From NCBI GenBank assembly GCA_018398765.1, contig JAHBMJ010000623.1, positions 2,708 to 32,707 on the forward strand: 30,000 bases of DNA, written 5' to 3'. The notes under the pieces are model-generated. The model was not told the DNA's origin. It worked only from the letters and a program-made list of their open reading frames with translations, and ran no database searches. Origin of the DNA: Chromera velia (taxonomy: Eukaryota > Sar > Chromeraceae). The stretch's first letter is position 1, and every line of letters begins with the position of its first letter. This document shows positions 9,743 to 20,050 of the stretch, in pieces. Both the position numbers and the translations under genes were made by a program.

Positions 9743-12041
9743 TCATCTCTCGTCAGCCGAAAGGTCGGGGGCATTCCGGGTACCAGAAGAGGGCAGTTCA
9801 GCTAGCGTGACGCAGACCCGCGTGCTTTGTGGCGCTGCTTGTGTCATGAGGGGAGCGACAGCCGGAGTCAGTTCCCTTATTTCATGCTGTGCTTCTTGTT
9901 GTTCAAAAACCTGCAGACAGAGGAAGAAGTGAGCGTGAGAGAAGGAAGACGCCGGAAGGAAGGAAGACACTCGAAAACACGAGAGGAATAGTTTTGTCTC
10001 GACCGGGAGAAGCGACTTTGCATATTCGAGAAGGAAGTACCGAAAATTCAATTTGCGTCAGCTGAAATTTGAGAATCTTCCGCAGTCAAGAGAAAAAGCC
10101 ACAAGGGCTGGCCATGGGGCGCCAGTTCATAAACTTTTGTGTGGGGATTTCCCCCGCAGGATTTGTAGTGTTCAGTTTGGGTGCCACTTCACACCCACTC
10201 TTCCGGCATGCGTCTGTGGGATTTCACTTTGAAACAGTGCCTCACAATCTCTATGAGCCATTCCGTTTGGCATTTCTCTATTATTCGTATGTCGCTGTAG
10301 TCAGACAAGATGTGAAAGAAGCCCTTCTCGGAGGTATCGGGATGATGCAAAGGGGCAGCCACTGGCAGCAGATGATAGCGTAGACTTTGAGAGTTTGCAT
10401 GCGGAATTTGCGTTTTCTAATGCCGAAACCCCTACCACGAAGTATGGGCCAGCCACTACAAACGTGTGCGCAGTAGGTCACGACAGCCGAAGGGACTGTT
10501 ACATTTCTTTTTGCATAGACAACAGCACATGTCGGACGCTCGTACACACACAACACGCAACTGGACACAGGCACGACCCGCTCCCCCCGCAGCGAGCGAA
10601 GAAGGATCGTTGGGAGGCAAGACAAGACACGAAGGACACACGCGTACACGTCAGCCGATTGCAAACACAGTTCATGTCATACGGACGGGCGGGAGTACTG
10701 CTTTTTTCGCACAATTTTCCGTGTGGGTGCTGGGAGTACATTCAGACGGTAAGAGGAAGAGCGTGTGAAACCAAAGCCTCTGTTGACCGGACTGCAAAAC
10801 AGCAAAGCGAACGGACACACTTAGCACTGCACTTCGCTTCACGATCCCGAGGTACGACTGGCAGGGATTCCGGACACGCACTGTGCACAGAGCCTGTTCA
10901 GAAGACCGCAGGGGCTACACGGCAGTGCACGGAGGAACTGGGAGGGCGCATGTGATGCCCGCATGTTGGAATAGCAAAAGACCTCTGAGACAGTAAAAGA
11001 AAAACGGGTTGCTTCGAATTCACGGCGGAAAGGATAGAGGCAGGACGCAAACTGATGTTTTTCTTTTCGTTTCGTCGGGTGCAATGAAGCCTCTTGAGGT
11101 TTTCTGTTCAGTCGATTGCACGTCAGAGTTGGGAGGCTCAGCTGGAGAATTAAAATGCAGTAATTGCACGGATGAAATTTCAGTATGCTTGCAGGTGAAG
11201 ATCGGCATCAAAACAAAATAGAATTGCCAATGGGTATCGTATCGGGAAACCATCTTGTCGTTTGCAGTCTGGACAGACGGACTCAACTGAGCGACAGAGA
11301 GCCAAATCGACCAGAGTAGAGCATCTTCTGCATGAAGAGAAAGACCCATTCCTTGATCTTTCTCTCGATGCTCTACAAGATTCTCTCAGCTTTTGTGACG
11401 CTGCCACCACTTTGACAACCGAAAGAGCTCTGTCAAATCGAATTAAGTTGGAGAGAAGCAAGCGCTCACCTTTTGTTCAGGCCTGCAGTCCTGACGTCCA
11501 TTCGTCTTCAGTTCCCTGAATTCCACCCGGCTCCTTGACATGCACGCTTTCTCCGAGGCCTTGTCTTGGGCAGTCTGGGGCACACGGGACCCTGCAGTAT
11601 CAATCGATCCATCCAGATACCTGCATGCACACACCGATCGAACAACGTACGTGAGAAGTGAGTGTACCAGATTCTCTCGACTCGACTCGACTCAATCAGT
11701 CAAACGCTCAGCTCCAACGAGCTACTACATTCCTTTCACAGCAGACCGATGACCGAAACAGATATGTGAATGAGCAAATCAAACTCTGTTTCTGGAAAAG
11801 AAGAAGGCCTCACCTTTTGCTTCGACAACAACCCTCCGGCATTCGTCTCTGAGCTTGCATCCTCGACGCGGAACGCGATAGGTAGCTGCCCGACGACACA
11901 AGAAAAGAACAGAGAAGAGGAGGAGAAGCCGTCGTCGTTCAGACGTCTCCGGAGATTCCCAGCTGCTTCTTCCTCCGCTTTGGTCTTCCTTCTTCTTTGT
12001 GCCAGCCAGCGAGCGCGTCTCCCAACCAGAGCTCCGAGCAC
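9743..12041 (-). CDS. Candidate multi-exon gene of unknown function
   Basis: No family recognised. Candidate exons, 5' to 3' on the minus strand: 12041-11814 (TTTTTTCTCAG acceptor, AAAAG|GTGAGG donor, 76 codons, basic stretch WLAQRRRKTKAEEEA); 11574-11470 (CCCCAG acceptor, AAAAG|GTGAGC donor, 35 codons); 11187-11053 (weak AAG acceptor, GTTTGC donor, 45 codons); 10984 to about 10840 (TTTTACTGTCTCAG acceptor); 10294-10246 (CTACAG acceptor, ATT|GTGAGG donor, reads DIRIIEKCQTEWLIEI); and 9910-9743 (CTCTGTCTGCAG acceptor, reads QQEAQHEIRELTPAVAP, ends in a stop). The first three fit in phase 0; the later joins are unresolved. A related exon-like segment lies at 12760-12640, so the gene may extend right. 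Individually each exon is modest evidence; several good splice signals on one strand make a gene likelier than not, but the model is provisional. Confidence 0.35.
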
Positions 12042-12770
12042 CTGAGAAAAAACCGAGGAGTGAGGAGTTCGACTGGGAGTGAAGAGAGAAAGGTCAGGCA
12101 CGAGAAGCTACATGAAGCTGGGAGAAGGCGACACGTGCAGGGAGAACCGTTTGTACGTGTTCATATGACAAACCCTCGACCCTGTCTCAAGACCGACACT
12201 TGCGTGCGTCTTATTGTCCTTGATACGTCTTGTGTGTGCCCACTCTTCTGTGCGCGTGCGTTAGTGTGCGAGTCGATCATGATAGAGTGGGTCGGAAGGA
12301 GAGAGAGAAAAAGGGAGAGGAATGTGAAAAAACAAAAAAACAAACGTGAGTGCCAGGGAGGGAAGATGTCTCGGACACTACAAGAAGGCTACTGGGTCTT
12401 TATCTCAACAGTTGCAGTGTGGACCGATAAGCTCAGCTGGAGAACAGAGAGCCATGTCTCCCAAGGGAAAACAGCATCGATGCACCTCTCTATGTCGTTT
12501 TTGATGCTCTGCAAGATTCTCTCGACTCGACCGACTCCCTGAATCAGTCAAACGCTCAGTTCGAACGAGGTACTGCATTCCTTTCACACAAGATCGTCAC
12601 TGAAAGGGGTCTATCAAAGAAAGGCTGTGGAAGGAGAAGAGCCCCACCTTCTATTTGGACGACACCCGGCCAGGTCAGGCAGCAGCTGATTCAACACCCA
12701 TCCATCTTCAGTTCCCGTCCAGCGGTCTTCTCGACCACAGTTTGCCCCAGAGCACATGAAGAGCCCGTTC
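11260..12770. repeat. Three related ~200-350-bp segments
   Basis: Segments at about 11260-11560, 11660-11830 and 12400-12770 are diverged copies. The closest match is 11670-11750 against 12515-12605: both carry AGATTCTCTCGACTCGA, then AATCAGTCAAACGCTCAG, AACGAG and CATTCCTTTCACA. The 11.3 and 12.4 kb copies share GATGCTCT(A/G)CAAGATTCTCTC-type sequence and a GGCTCTCTGT block. On the minus strand each copy holds a likely 5' splice site at the same place (AAAAG|GTGAGC, AAAAG|GTGAGG, AGAAG|GTGGGG), so exon ends were copied together with intron sequence. Confidence 0.65.
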
Positions 12771-12799
12771 TGATTTGGCTGCATGCATTTTACATACAA

Positions 12800-14440
12800 A
12801 CAGAGGCATCAAAGTGACCGTACACAGGCAAGAGCACGCGTCAGGCTTCTGGTTTCTGGCAGGTCTTGGCGCGCCTACGTCACCTACCTGGACGAGTGGG
12901 TAGAGAGAAAAGATAGGTCATGCACAGGCACCGGAGCCAGGCAGCGCGGCGAGCGGACAAGCAGGGAGGCTGGAAAGGGGCGCTTGCCCCCAGATCCAGT
13001 TCAGGAAACCATGGATGGAAACGAGGTGACCACCTGCATTCAGAAGTCGATGCGATCCATGCATGCAGACGTCCTAGGGAAATTTTGACATGCAGGAGGG
13101 CTGTGGACACGATGACTGACGGTTCGAACAGCACGGTCTCGCCCACGCACAAGCACGAGAAGGAAGCGATGGGTGTATTTGCGTCCGCAAGTGGCGATGT
13201 GCACGTGACTTTCACTGAATTCATGGGACATGAAGTCTCACTCGCGTTTCGAGGCTGCAAAGGGCTTGCAGATGTACATGATAGACGGAAATACATGTAC
13301 ATGAAGAAGAGAGTCAGAGGGATAACACGCCCTTGTTATCTTCATTTGAGGAACATCTTGGGACATGTGCTGACCTCTTGGCTGGCCCTGGTTGGCTGGG
13401 GAACACCTTCTCCTTTCCGGGATCTACGCTGGCATGCTTCTGTGCATGGCGAATCAAACTCCTGCCCACTGATGAAAGTGGACGTGAGCTGGTGATGTAG
13501 GTCTCTTCCCTGAGTCATTCCCTTCTGTGAAGCACCGATCTGCATGACTGTTTAGACGATCGATGAATTTCGACCTTCTGTATTGAAATTAATTGTTTCA
13601 GTACGTACGCGTGCATGTTTCTTCACGCAGCATGGATATCGAATCCGTATGCCATTTCTTCTTTAGTGTCTCTCTGGTCCTTTGTCGGGCCAGTATGCAT
13701 CTTGCCTAGGCATAGGTCCTGTCCGTCTATTATGGCCAATCTGTTGCAAGCGCAAGCCCCTCGAACTAGGCCGCCGCGCCTAGCTTATACTACTCCACGA
13801 TGGACAAAAATTAATACCTTTCATTCTCCGTGTGTTCGCGTAGTCAACTCTGCCTATCTATGGATGAGCGTTGTGGTCTTCCTTTTCGTTTCCCCAACTT
13901 TTTCTTCAATGGGTTCCTCAGCCCGTTAAAAAAATTTGTTTCTCCTCAACATTTCTTTATTAAACCTTTTCTTTACATCCATAAATTCTTTTGCATGCTT
14001 AGCAGCTTTTAGCTCCTTTGTCATGTTTCTTCAATCTGATGTTGTCTGGCTCTTCTCTCCGTTTATGTCTTTTCTATCTCTTAAATATCAAAATGGTCTT
14101 TCTCTTTCTTTCAATTCTCTTGCCAGCGCCATGGATGTGTAGATTGGGTTGGGGACTCATAAGAAAGTCCTCACAAGACACGGTCGAAGGTCCAGATAGC
14201 CCCGGGCCCCGGCATACAGTTGAATTTAAGGCAGTTGGCCCTCCACACAGGCAAATTTCTTATTTATGCCAGGGCACTACCTACCTACATGGGCTGTACG
14301 TACAGTCATTTTTCATGAGTCCCATATGCATGTATGCGGCCCCGGAAGTTTGGCCCGGAAAGCGTAGCTGCATGAGGGACACTCACGAAGAGTTGAGGTG
14401 CATGGGAGCATGCGTGTATGACGTTGAGCGTGCTGAATCT
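12800..14440. other. No convincing gene
   Basis: Overlapping open frames on both strands at 12880-13495 are mutually exclusive. The plus frame contains ASGDVHVTFTEFMGHEVSLA, the minus frame SCPMNSVKVTCTSPLADA; neither has clear flanking splice sites. From about 13600 to 14130 the sequence is pyrimidine-rich on the plus strand with many stops, possibly an old repeat. Confidence 0.35.
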
Positions 14441-14450
14441 CCGATTGAAA

Positions 14451-14584
14451 AATCTGACGCACGCAGATGCATGTCCCGGAAATAGAGCTGAGGGGGCACT
14501 TAACATAATATGAGTATAAGGGTTAAAACAAATGGAGTTAATTTTGATCGCTTTCCGGGCCATTCGCACGGAGTGCGTCAGATT
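14451..14584. repeat. Imperfect inverted repeat around a 69-bp loop
   Basis: The left arm 14451-14482 starts AATCTGACGCAC and ends CCCGGAAA. The right arm 14552-14584, read as reverse complement, also starts AATCTGACGCAC and ends GGCCCGGAAA. The same GGCCCGGAAAGCG motif appears once more at about 14345-14357. The arrangement is that of a small foldback element or a decayed MITE. Confidence 0.6.
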
Positions 14585-14608
14585 CTTGAGGGGCACGTTT
14601 GCGTATGT
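14585..14608 (+). repeat. Dispersed repeat, second copy at 9146-9169
   Basis: A 24-bp segment starting CTTGAGGGGCACGTTT and ending CGTATGT is shared, with one mismatch, with 9146-9169. In both places a TGCGTCAG lies a short distance upstream, so the homologous block is longer than the 24 bp. It directly adjoins the right arm of the inverted repeat, suggesting a mobile repeat family. Confidence 0.6.
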
Positions 14609-14957
14609 GCCGGAAAAAGATACTAATTAAGGCCCCTCTCACGAAATGCTGGAAGTTCGCCAAGCGGACAGAAAAGCTCGGACAGCGTGTTGCAGCATGT
14701 TGCACAAGTTCGCCGCTCCAAAACGACGAATCGGACACAAATCGCGGCCGGATTACAAATCGTGGTGGAACAGATTGCTGGACATCTTGAGAGCACGATA
14801 CTTCTCTTCTTCTCTCATTTACCAAAAACAATTCACATAAGCTTCGACCTTCTGCTGTTTACAATCAGTCTGTTTGTGTTTCCAACTCGACTTGTCCCAC
14901 GTACAACGGTTGTTTACTTCTTCGCTGTTTGTTGTCCCTCTGCAAACGTCACTCATC

Positions 14958-16777
14958 ATGCAGCTGAAGAATCTTCTTTTCTGTGCTTCAGTGGTGGCTG
15001 GCCCCGTTCTGGTTGCCGGTACTGTGAAGGAAGAGGTCGCTCTTCCCCCTCCTGTAGCTTCAGTCACTGATGCTGGAGACGGGTATGGAGGTCCTGGATA
15101 CGGTGAGTTCGCTCTCCTGTCATCTCTCCGGTGCTCCCCAATGTGTAGTATGCCCTCAACGTCCTCTTCCTTCCACTCGTCTTCCTGCAGGTGGTCCTGG
15201 CTATGGTGGTCCCGATGGAGGCGCCGGTGTTGGAGGTGACGGCCTTGGAGGAGACGGCATCGGAGGTGATGCCTCCGCTACGAGCGCCTCCTCCTCCTCG
15301 CTCCGTGGTTGCCCTCCGTGGCTGCCTGCTTGCGGAGGAGCCCAGACAATCCAGACTGCGGGGAATGGATACGGAGGACCTGCCTATGGTGAGTGTGGGG
15401 ACGGATGGTTGTGGTAATCGTGCGATTGTCCCAGCCTTTATCCACTTTTTTCGTCGACTGATGCCCGTTTATGCCTCTCTTTTTACACTCCCTCACTTCA
15501 ACTTACACGCCATTGCAGGTGGTCCTGGATATGGGGGACCTGGTGGTGGCACTGGTGTCGGAGGGAATGCCCTTGGAGGTGACGGTGTTGGAGGCAGCAT
15601 CGCTGGTCTCTCTCGGCCTCCTCGCCCCCCACATGTTGTCCCTGCTCCCCCTGTCGCGTCTGGTGCTCGGAACGGATACGGGGGCCCTGCTTATGGAGGC
15701 CCTGGATACGGTGGACCTGAGGGAGGAGACGGCATCGGTGGGAATGCGATTGGAGGAGACGGGGTTAGTGGAGACGCCGGTACGACAGCTGTCCGTGTGA
15801 GGGGGGACGCTCAGAGGCTGAGACTTCGTGGGAGAACTCCTGTGGTTGTCCCTGAGACCACTCAGGAGGCTGGAGACGGCTATGGTGAGTTCTGATGGAA
15901 GCCTGGTCAGAAAGAGACATTTCTGATCCGTTTGTACTCTCGTGTTCCCCCTCTCGTTCCACTTTGTCTCTTCTTGTGTGTGATCGTTTTTGCTGCGCGC
16001 GTCTGGACCCCGTTCCCTACAGAGCTGATCATGACCTCTCCCCTTTCTCCCCCCCCTTGTTTATTTGTTCGTACAGGAGGCCCTGGATACGGTGGACCTG
16101 GCTATGGAGGTCCCGAGGGCGGTGACGGTATTGGAGGCAACGGGCTCGGAGGGGATGGTGTTGGAGGTGACGCGACTGTCGTTGAGGTGCCTGTTCCTGT
16201 GCGAGGCAGAGGAGGCAGAGGAGGAGGAAGGCCCAGGTGGGCCGGTCGCAGAGGAGGTGCTGGCTATGGACCTGCTCAGTACCGGAGACGCGGCAGAAGA
16301 GGTCTCCAGGAGGTCGCAGACGAAGAGGTGAACACCCTCCCTTCCCAGACCCCCACAGTCATCTCTCCTTCGCCTTCCCCCTCTTCTCCCGTCATTTTCC
16401 CAGAGGAGCAGGAGGAGACTCTCGTGCCCCCCCCCTCGTCCACCCTCACCAGCGGTGCACCTGCAACGTCTCCTCCTTCTGCTGTTGACGTGATGGAACC
16501 CGAGGAGGTCCCTCCCCTCTCCTTCCCGTCTCCCTTCCAGCCCCCCTCCATGTCTCCCGAGACCAACACCAACACCAACGACGCCACTCTCCCCTCGTCC
16601 GTTTCCTCTCCCTCCTTGACCGTCCCCACCCCCTCTGAGGGCGGCCTCAACGGAGCCTCCTCCCAGACTGATGGAACTACCGGGCAGCCGCAGCAGCAGC
16701 CAGTCTTCTCCCCCTACCCCGCGCCCTTCTACCCCCTGCCTCCCTGGATGCTTCCTAACGGAGGATTCCGCCCTTAG
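14958..16777 (+). CDS. Secreted glycine-rich repeat protein, four exons
   Basis: Exons 14958-15102, 15191-15388, 15519-15884 and 16077-16777 join to 469 codons plus stop. Each intron starts GTGAGT, ends CAG and is in phase 1. Residues 1-21 (MQLKNLLFCASVVAGPVLVAG) look like a signal peptide. Then come repeats of GYGGPGYGGP, followed by GGDGIGGNGLGGDGVGG-type runs, one block per exon. A basic RGRGGRGGGRPRWAGRRGG stretch follows, then a ~190-residue Pro/Ser/Thr-rich tail ending in PLPPWMLPNGGFRP. The introns cut the same Gly codon of the GYG motif, so exons look like duplicated modules. The start was chosen because it gives the signal peptide. By composition it may be an extracellular or wall structural protein, as glycine-rich proteins often are; I recognise no named family. 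Confidence 0.85.
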
Positions 16778-17700
16778 AATGAGACAGACCACCAAACTTT
16801 CTTTCTTGTGCTTCTCTTCCTCGTGATGTTCGTCACTCTGTCAATGTCGAAAAGCTGGCAGAGAGAATTCGTTGATCCAGACTTGCCGTCTCTTCCATGC
16901 ATCTTTTGTTTCGTCATAAATTCTCTTCTCACTTGATCTGCAATTTTCGAGAGTCAACGGTCAACTACGAAAGGAATTCTGTGGAAGTCTTGTGTCAATC
17001 ATGGCAAGCCAAAATGCGGATTGAAAAAAGTTCCTTCCTGGTCGTGTTCTTCCTAATTAAGTGCCTGCCTGCATTATCAGCCTACTTCTTGTGTTGTGTT
17101 GTGTGCCATGAGTCGACCGCTGTTGCGACTGTGGCTGAAATCCGTGCATGACTTGGTTGTTTTCCCACGCACGTCGTCAGGATCTGCAGCAGCGAAGTGG
17201 CCGTCAGAGATCAAAAGCCGCGCCTTCTGGATCTTCGTCGGACCAACCTTTGTTTGCGCTGATGCTGTGCGTGTCTGTTTGCTCTGGCTGGTTCCTTTCC
17301 CATTCAGGTGCATAGAATTTTCATGACTGCATGGCCTTCCTTTTCGATTCGATCGGCAACGCACCTTTCTTGGCTCGCATGCTGAGCTGGGCTGCGGTTG
17401 TTTGAAAGAAAGATGTCAGATGACTTTCTGCTTCTGCTCGTCTGTTTAAGAGTAGATGAGAGGAGGAAAGCGTGGAATGTCAACTGAGATCATCGATTTG
17501 ATGAAAAAATGAATGACGCAAGAAAGAAAATGAATTGGTTTGGAGAAACGAAACGTATCATGGAGCGGAAAATCATGGCATTTCACCATGAGGCACTACG
17601 TCGTATTCCAAGCTTGCACAAAGAAAAGCTGCGTGCTCTTGGGATCTTCCATTGTTGTTTAACGAGATTGCAGGAGCGAAATCATTGTTCATAGACTTGG
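16778..17700. other. Downstream flank, no convincing gene
   Basis: 3' flank of the glycine-rich gene. Short frames on both strands at 17077-17364 and 17509-17694 lack splice context or recognisable motifs. Confidence 0.5.
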
Positions 17701-18510
17701 TCAGAGACTCAGAGTTGAAAGTAATTCAACTGCTAGTTCAAATATATAATTAACATGCTGCATTTATATAAAGTTGTCGGATAACGAGAATCAGCTGCAA
17801 ATGCATCAGACTTCCTGGGCTGTTCAACTTAAAGCTCTAATGCCAAACGAAGCTGCTAACGGTAAATTTAAACCTTTTCTATAAATAAGCAGTAGACCAC
17901 TTAATATGAATTTAAATTTAACTCAGTGCATGCTTTAAATCATTTTAATTAAATTACTTAATTAAATGTTAATTACCCAAACTATTTCAAACTTGCAGGG
18001 TAATTTAAAGTCTGAAAAAAAAAGCTTTTATTAGCCTTTTAAGTATATAATTAATTCGTTTAATTTTTTGTTATGCACTTTAATTTACTATAACTTCAAC
18101 TTGATATCACTGTAGGGAAAAAAGTTTAAAATTGTCGTGCGAAAGGTTATACATACCCTACATATAGTTTATTATTTAAAATATGTAAATACACTTTTAA
18201 AGTAATAAAGTTTTTGACGTTTTTCTTAAATTAATTCAGTGTCGTTAAGTCTCGGTACTTTCGGTACCTCGGTACTAGAGGGGGGGTCGGTATCGGATTT
18301 CGGATCAGATCTTTCGGTACCGACCTAAATGACTCTCAAACTTAAAAATCACAGATAGTCTGATGTTACAATATCATTTAAACACACTTTATAAAACAAA
18401 ATAAAAAAAATACAATGATAAATTAAAATTAAGAAAGTCTTTTCTAGCTTTTTTGATTGTTCCGCGACTTCTATCTTCTAGAACGGTCTATAGATTGAGG
18501 CATAAAACCC
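17701..18510. other. AT-rich DNA with GGTACC-rich repeat
   Basis: Strongly AT-rich and non-coding. Near 18244-18330 a cluster of TCGGTACC-type motifs and a GGGGGGTCGGTATCGGATTT segment (18281-18300) recur at 23161-23231. This looks like transposon end sequence. Confidence 0.6.
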
Positions 18511-18714
18511 ATGTGTAGAACTGTTTGCTTGCATGAATCAAGGATGCATGCTCTTGAGGCTGATCAAATTAAATCGATGCATGCTGCATGGCAATACATG
18601 GCAATAGATGCGTCGCTACGTCGGAATTGGTCGGCCGGACAATGGACTCGGATCATGCCGAATCGGATGCGATACACTGACTTGCACAGAGGCTGGTGAC
18701 ACACACATACTCCC

Positions 18715-18895
18715 TCCCTCGTGCGATCTGACGCATGAATAAAACACACACACACGGAAAAAGCAGGAAAGAAGGCTCATCCTCGCTGCTTCTTTGCTTC
18801 TTACACTTTCTCCCTCGTGCGATCTGACGTATGAATGAAACACACACACACACGGAAAAAGCAGGAAAGAAGGCTTATCCTCGCTACTTATGATG
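18715..18895. repeat. 96-bp tandem duplication
   Basis: Two copies start at 18715 and 18811. Each runs TCCCTCGTGCGATCTGACG, then an (AC)n run, then GGAAAAAGCAGGAAAGAAGG, with a few substitutions and a two-base difference in the (AC)n run. It lies just left of the LINE. Confidence 0.9.
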
Positions 18896-18942
18896 AGGGC
18901 TCGGAAGAGCCTGGCAGACCCTCGTTTGTCCGCACGTCTTAG

Positions 18943-19836
18943 TGCAGCAAAGACGTTGACCGCAGTGGGAGGGACTTTATTCAAATTTGTAGTGATACGA
19001 ATCTTATTCTTTTGAACGGACTGATAGGAGAAGCAGGGGGAGAGTCCTTTGTTTTTCCTGGTGAGTGTACCCACTATTCTAGACAGAGCAGCATGTCTAC
19101 GCCCACTTCCCTCATTGATTACATATTTACTGATCCATCTACGATACAGAGGGTTTTTAATTGGGAGGTTGACTTTGATGGTATTGTTTCCCCCGACCAT
19201 GCGACCGTTTCCTTCTCCTTCTCCCCTCTCTCGGCCGAACCCGAATCCGAAGATGTTCTCCTACCCCACCAAAACCTCTCTGATTGTCCCCCCCTTTTCT
19301 ATTTAAACCGCATAGCCCCAGTCTCTGATGAAGAAATCGCGCCGCTTGCAGCAGCGGTGAAATCGTTTGCTGAGGATCGATGGCCTGGCTTGTGGGTCTA
19401 TCATGAGCAGATCGAACCATTTGAGGAGCTGCCTGCTCCTCTGCCCCCCCCAGTGTCCCCGCATCCCCAACCAGGGCTGACTTCGGAGGGCGGTGACGAT
19501 CGTGCGTGTCTGCATAGGTTAGTTGAGAAATGGTCGCGTATGCTGCTAGGGCCGATCAAGCAGACAGGGGACAAGGAGCCTGGCCCAGAAGGTAGACGAT
19601 CAAAGAGAGAGGTATGGTTTGATTCGGAATGTAAAGCTTTACAGAAAGAGGTTAGAGAGGCAGACGAGAGATGGAAGCTAGTGAGAGATGGGAATGGAAG
19701 GGGAATAGAGTTTGATAGACTGCAGAGGCTTCTCCGGGTCTGTCGTACTCTGTTCAAAAGAAAGAGAGCTACGTGGGAGAGAGCACAAGCCCGGAGGGTA
19801 CAAGAAGAGGTGTTAAAAGACCTGCTTGCTATCTGA
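18943..19836 (+). pseudogene. LINE endonuclease (EEP) C-terminal half plus linker
   Basis: The frame reads DFIQICSDTNLILLNG, then SLIDYIFTDPS and SPDHATVSFSF, which are the late motifs of endonuclease/exonuclease/phosphatase domains (S.IDYI and the SDHA-like terminal His). The frame opens after a TAG at 18940-18942 and ends in TGA at 19834. The same frame continues beyond it as protein-like RRKKKAGSARGASRLSLRE, so the TGA is a nonsense change. The catalytic Asn/Asp motifs of the N-terminal half are missing. Confidence 0.85.
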
Positions 19837-20050
19837 AGGAGAAAGAAAAAAGCTGGCTCAGCTAGGGGAGCCTCCCGTCTTTCTCTACGTGAGTTCTCGA
19901 ATCATTGGGCAAGGGTGTTAAAACTTTGAAGACAAGAATGAAGAGCCTCTCCCTTCTACCCTTCCACCTGCCCCTCCTCCTTTCCACCTTTCTATTTTAA
20001 ATTGCCCTTCTCTTTCCATCAAATCTCCTCTGCTCTAAAGAAAAATTAAA

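Noticed and set aside
10069-10383. Plus-strand frame with FINFCVGISPAGFVVFSL
   Set aside because: A minus-strand candidate exon with good splice sites (10294-10246) lies inside it; the plus frame has no recognisable family or splice context.
12880-13495. Opposing 140- and 191-codon frames
   Set aside because: Neither strand shows clear splice sites or a known motif, so no gene was called.
16061-16795. 244-codon minus-strand frame
   Set aside because: It is the antisense shadow of exon 4 of the glycine-rich gene; Gly/Arg-rich because the sense strand is Pro/Ser-rich.
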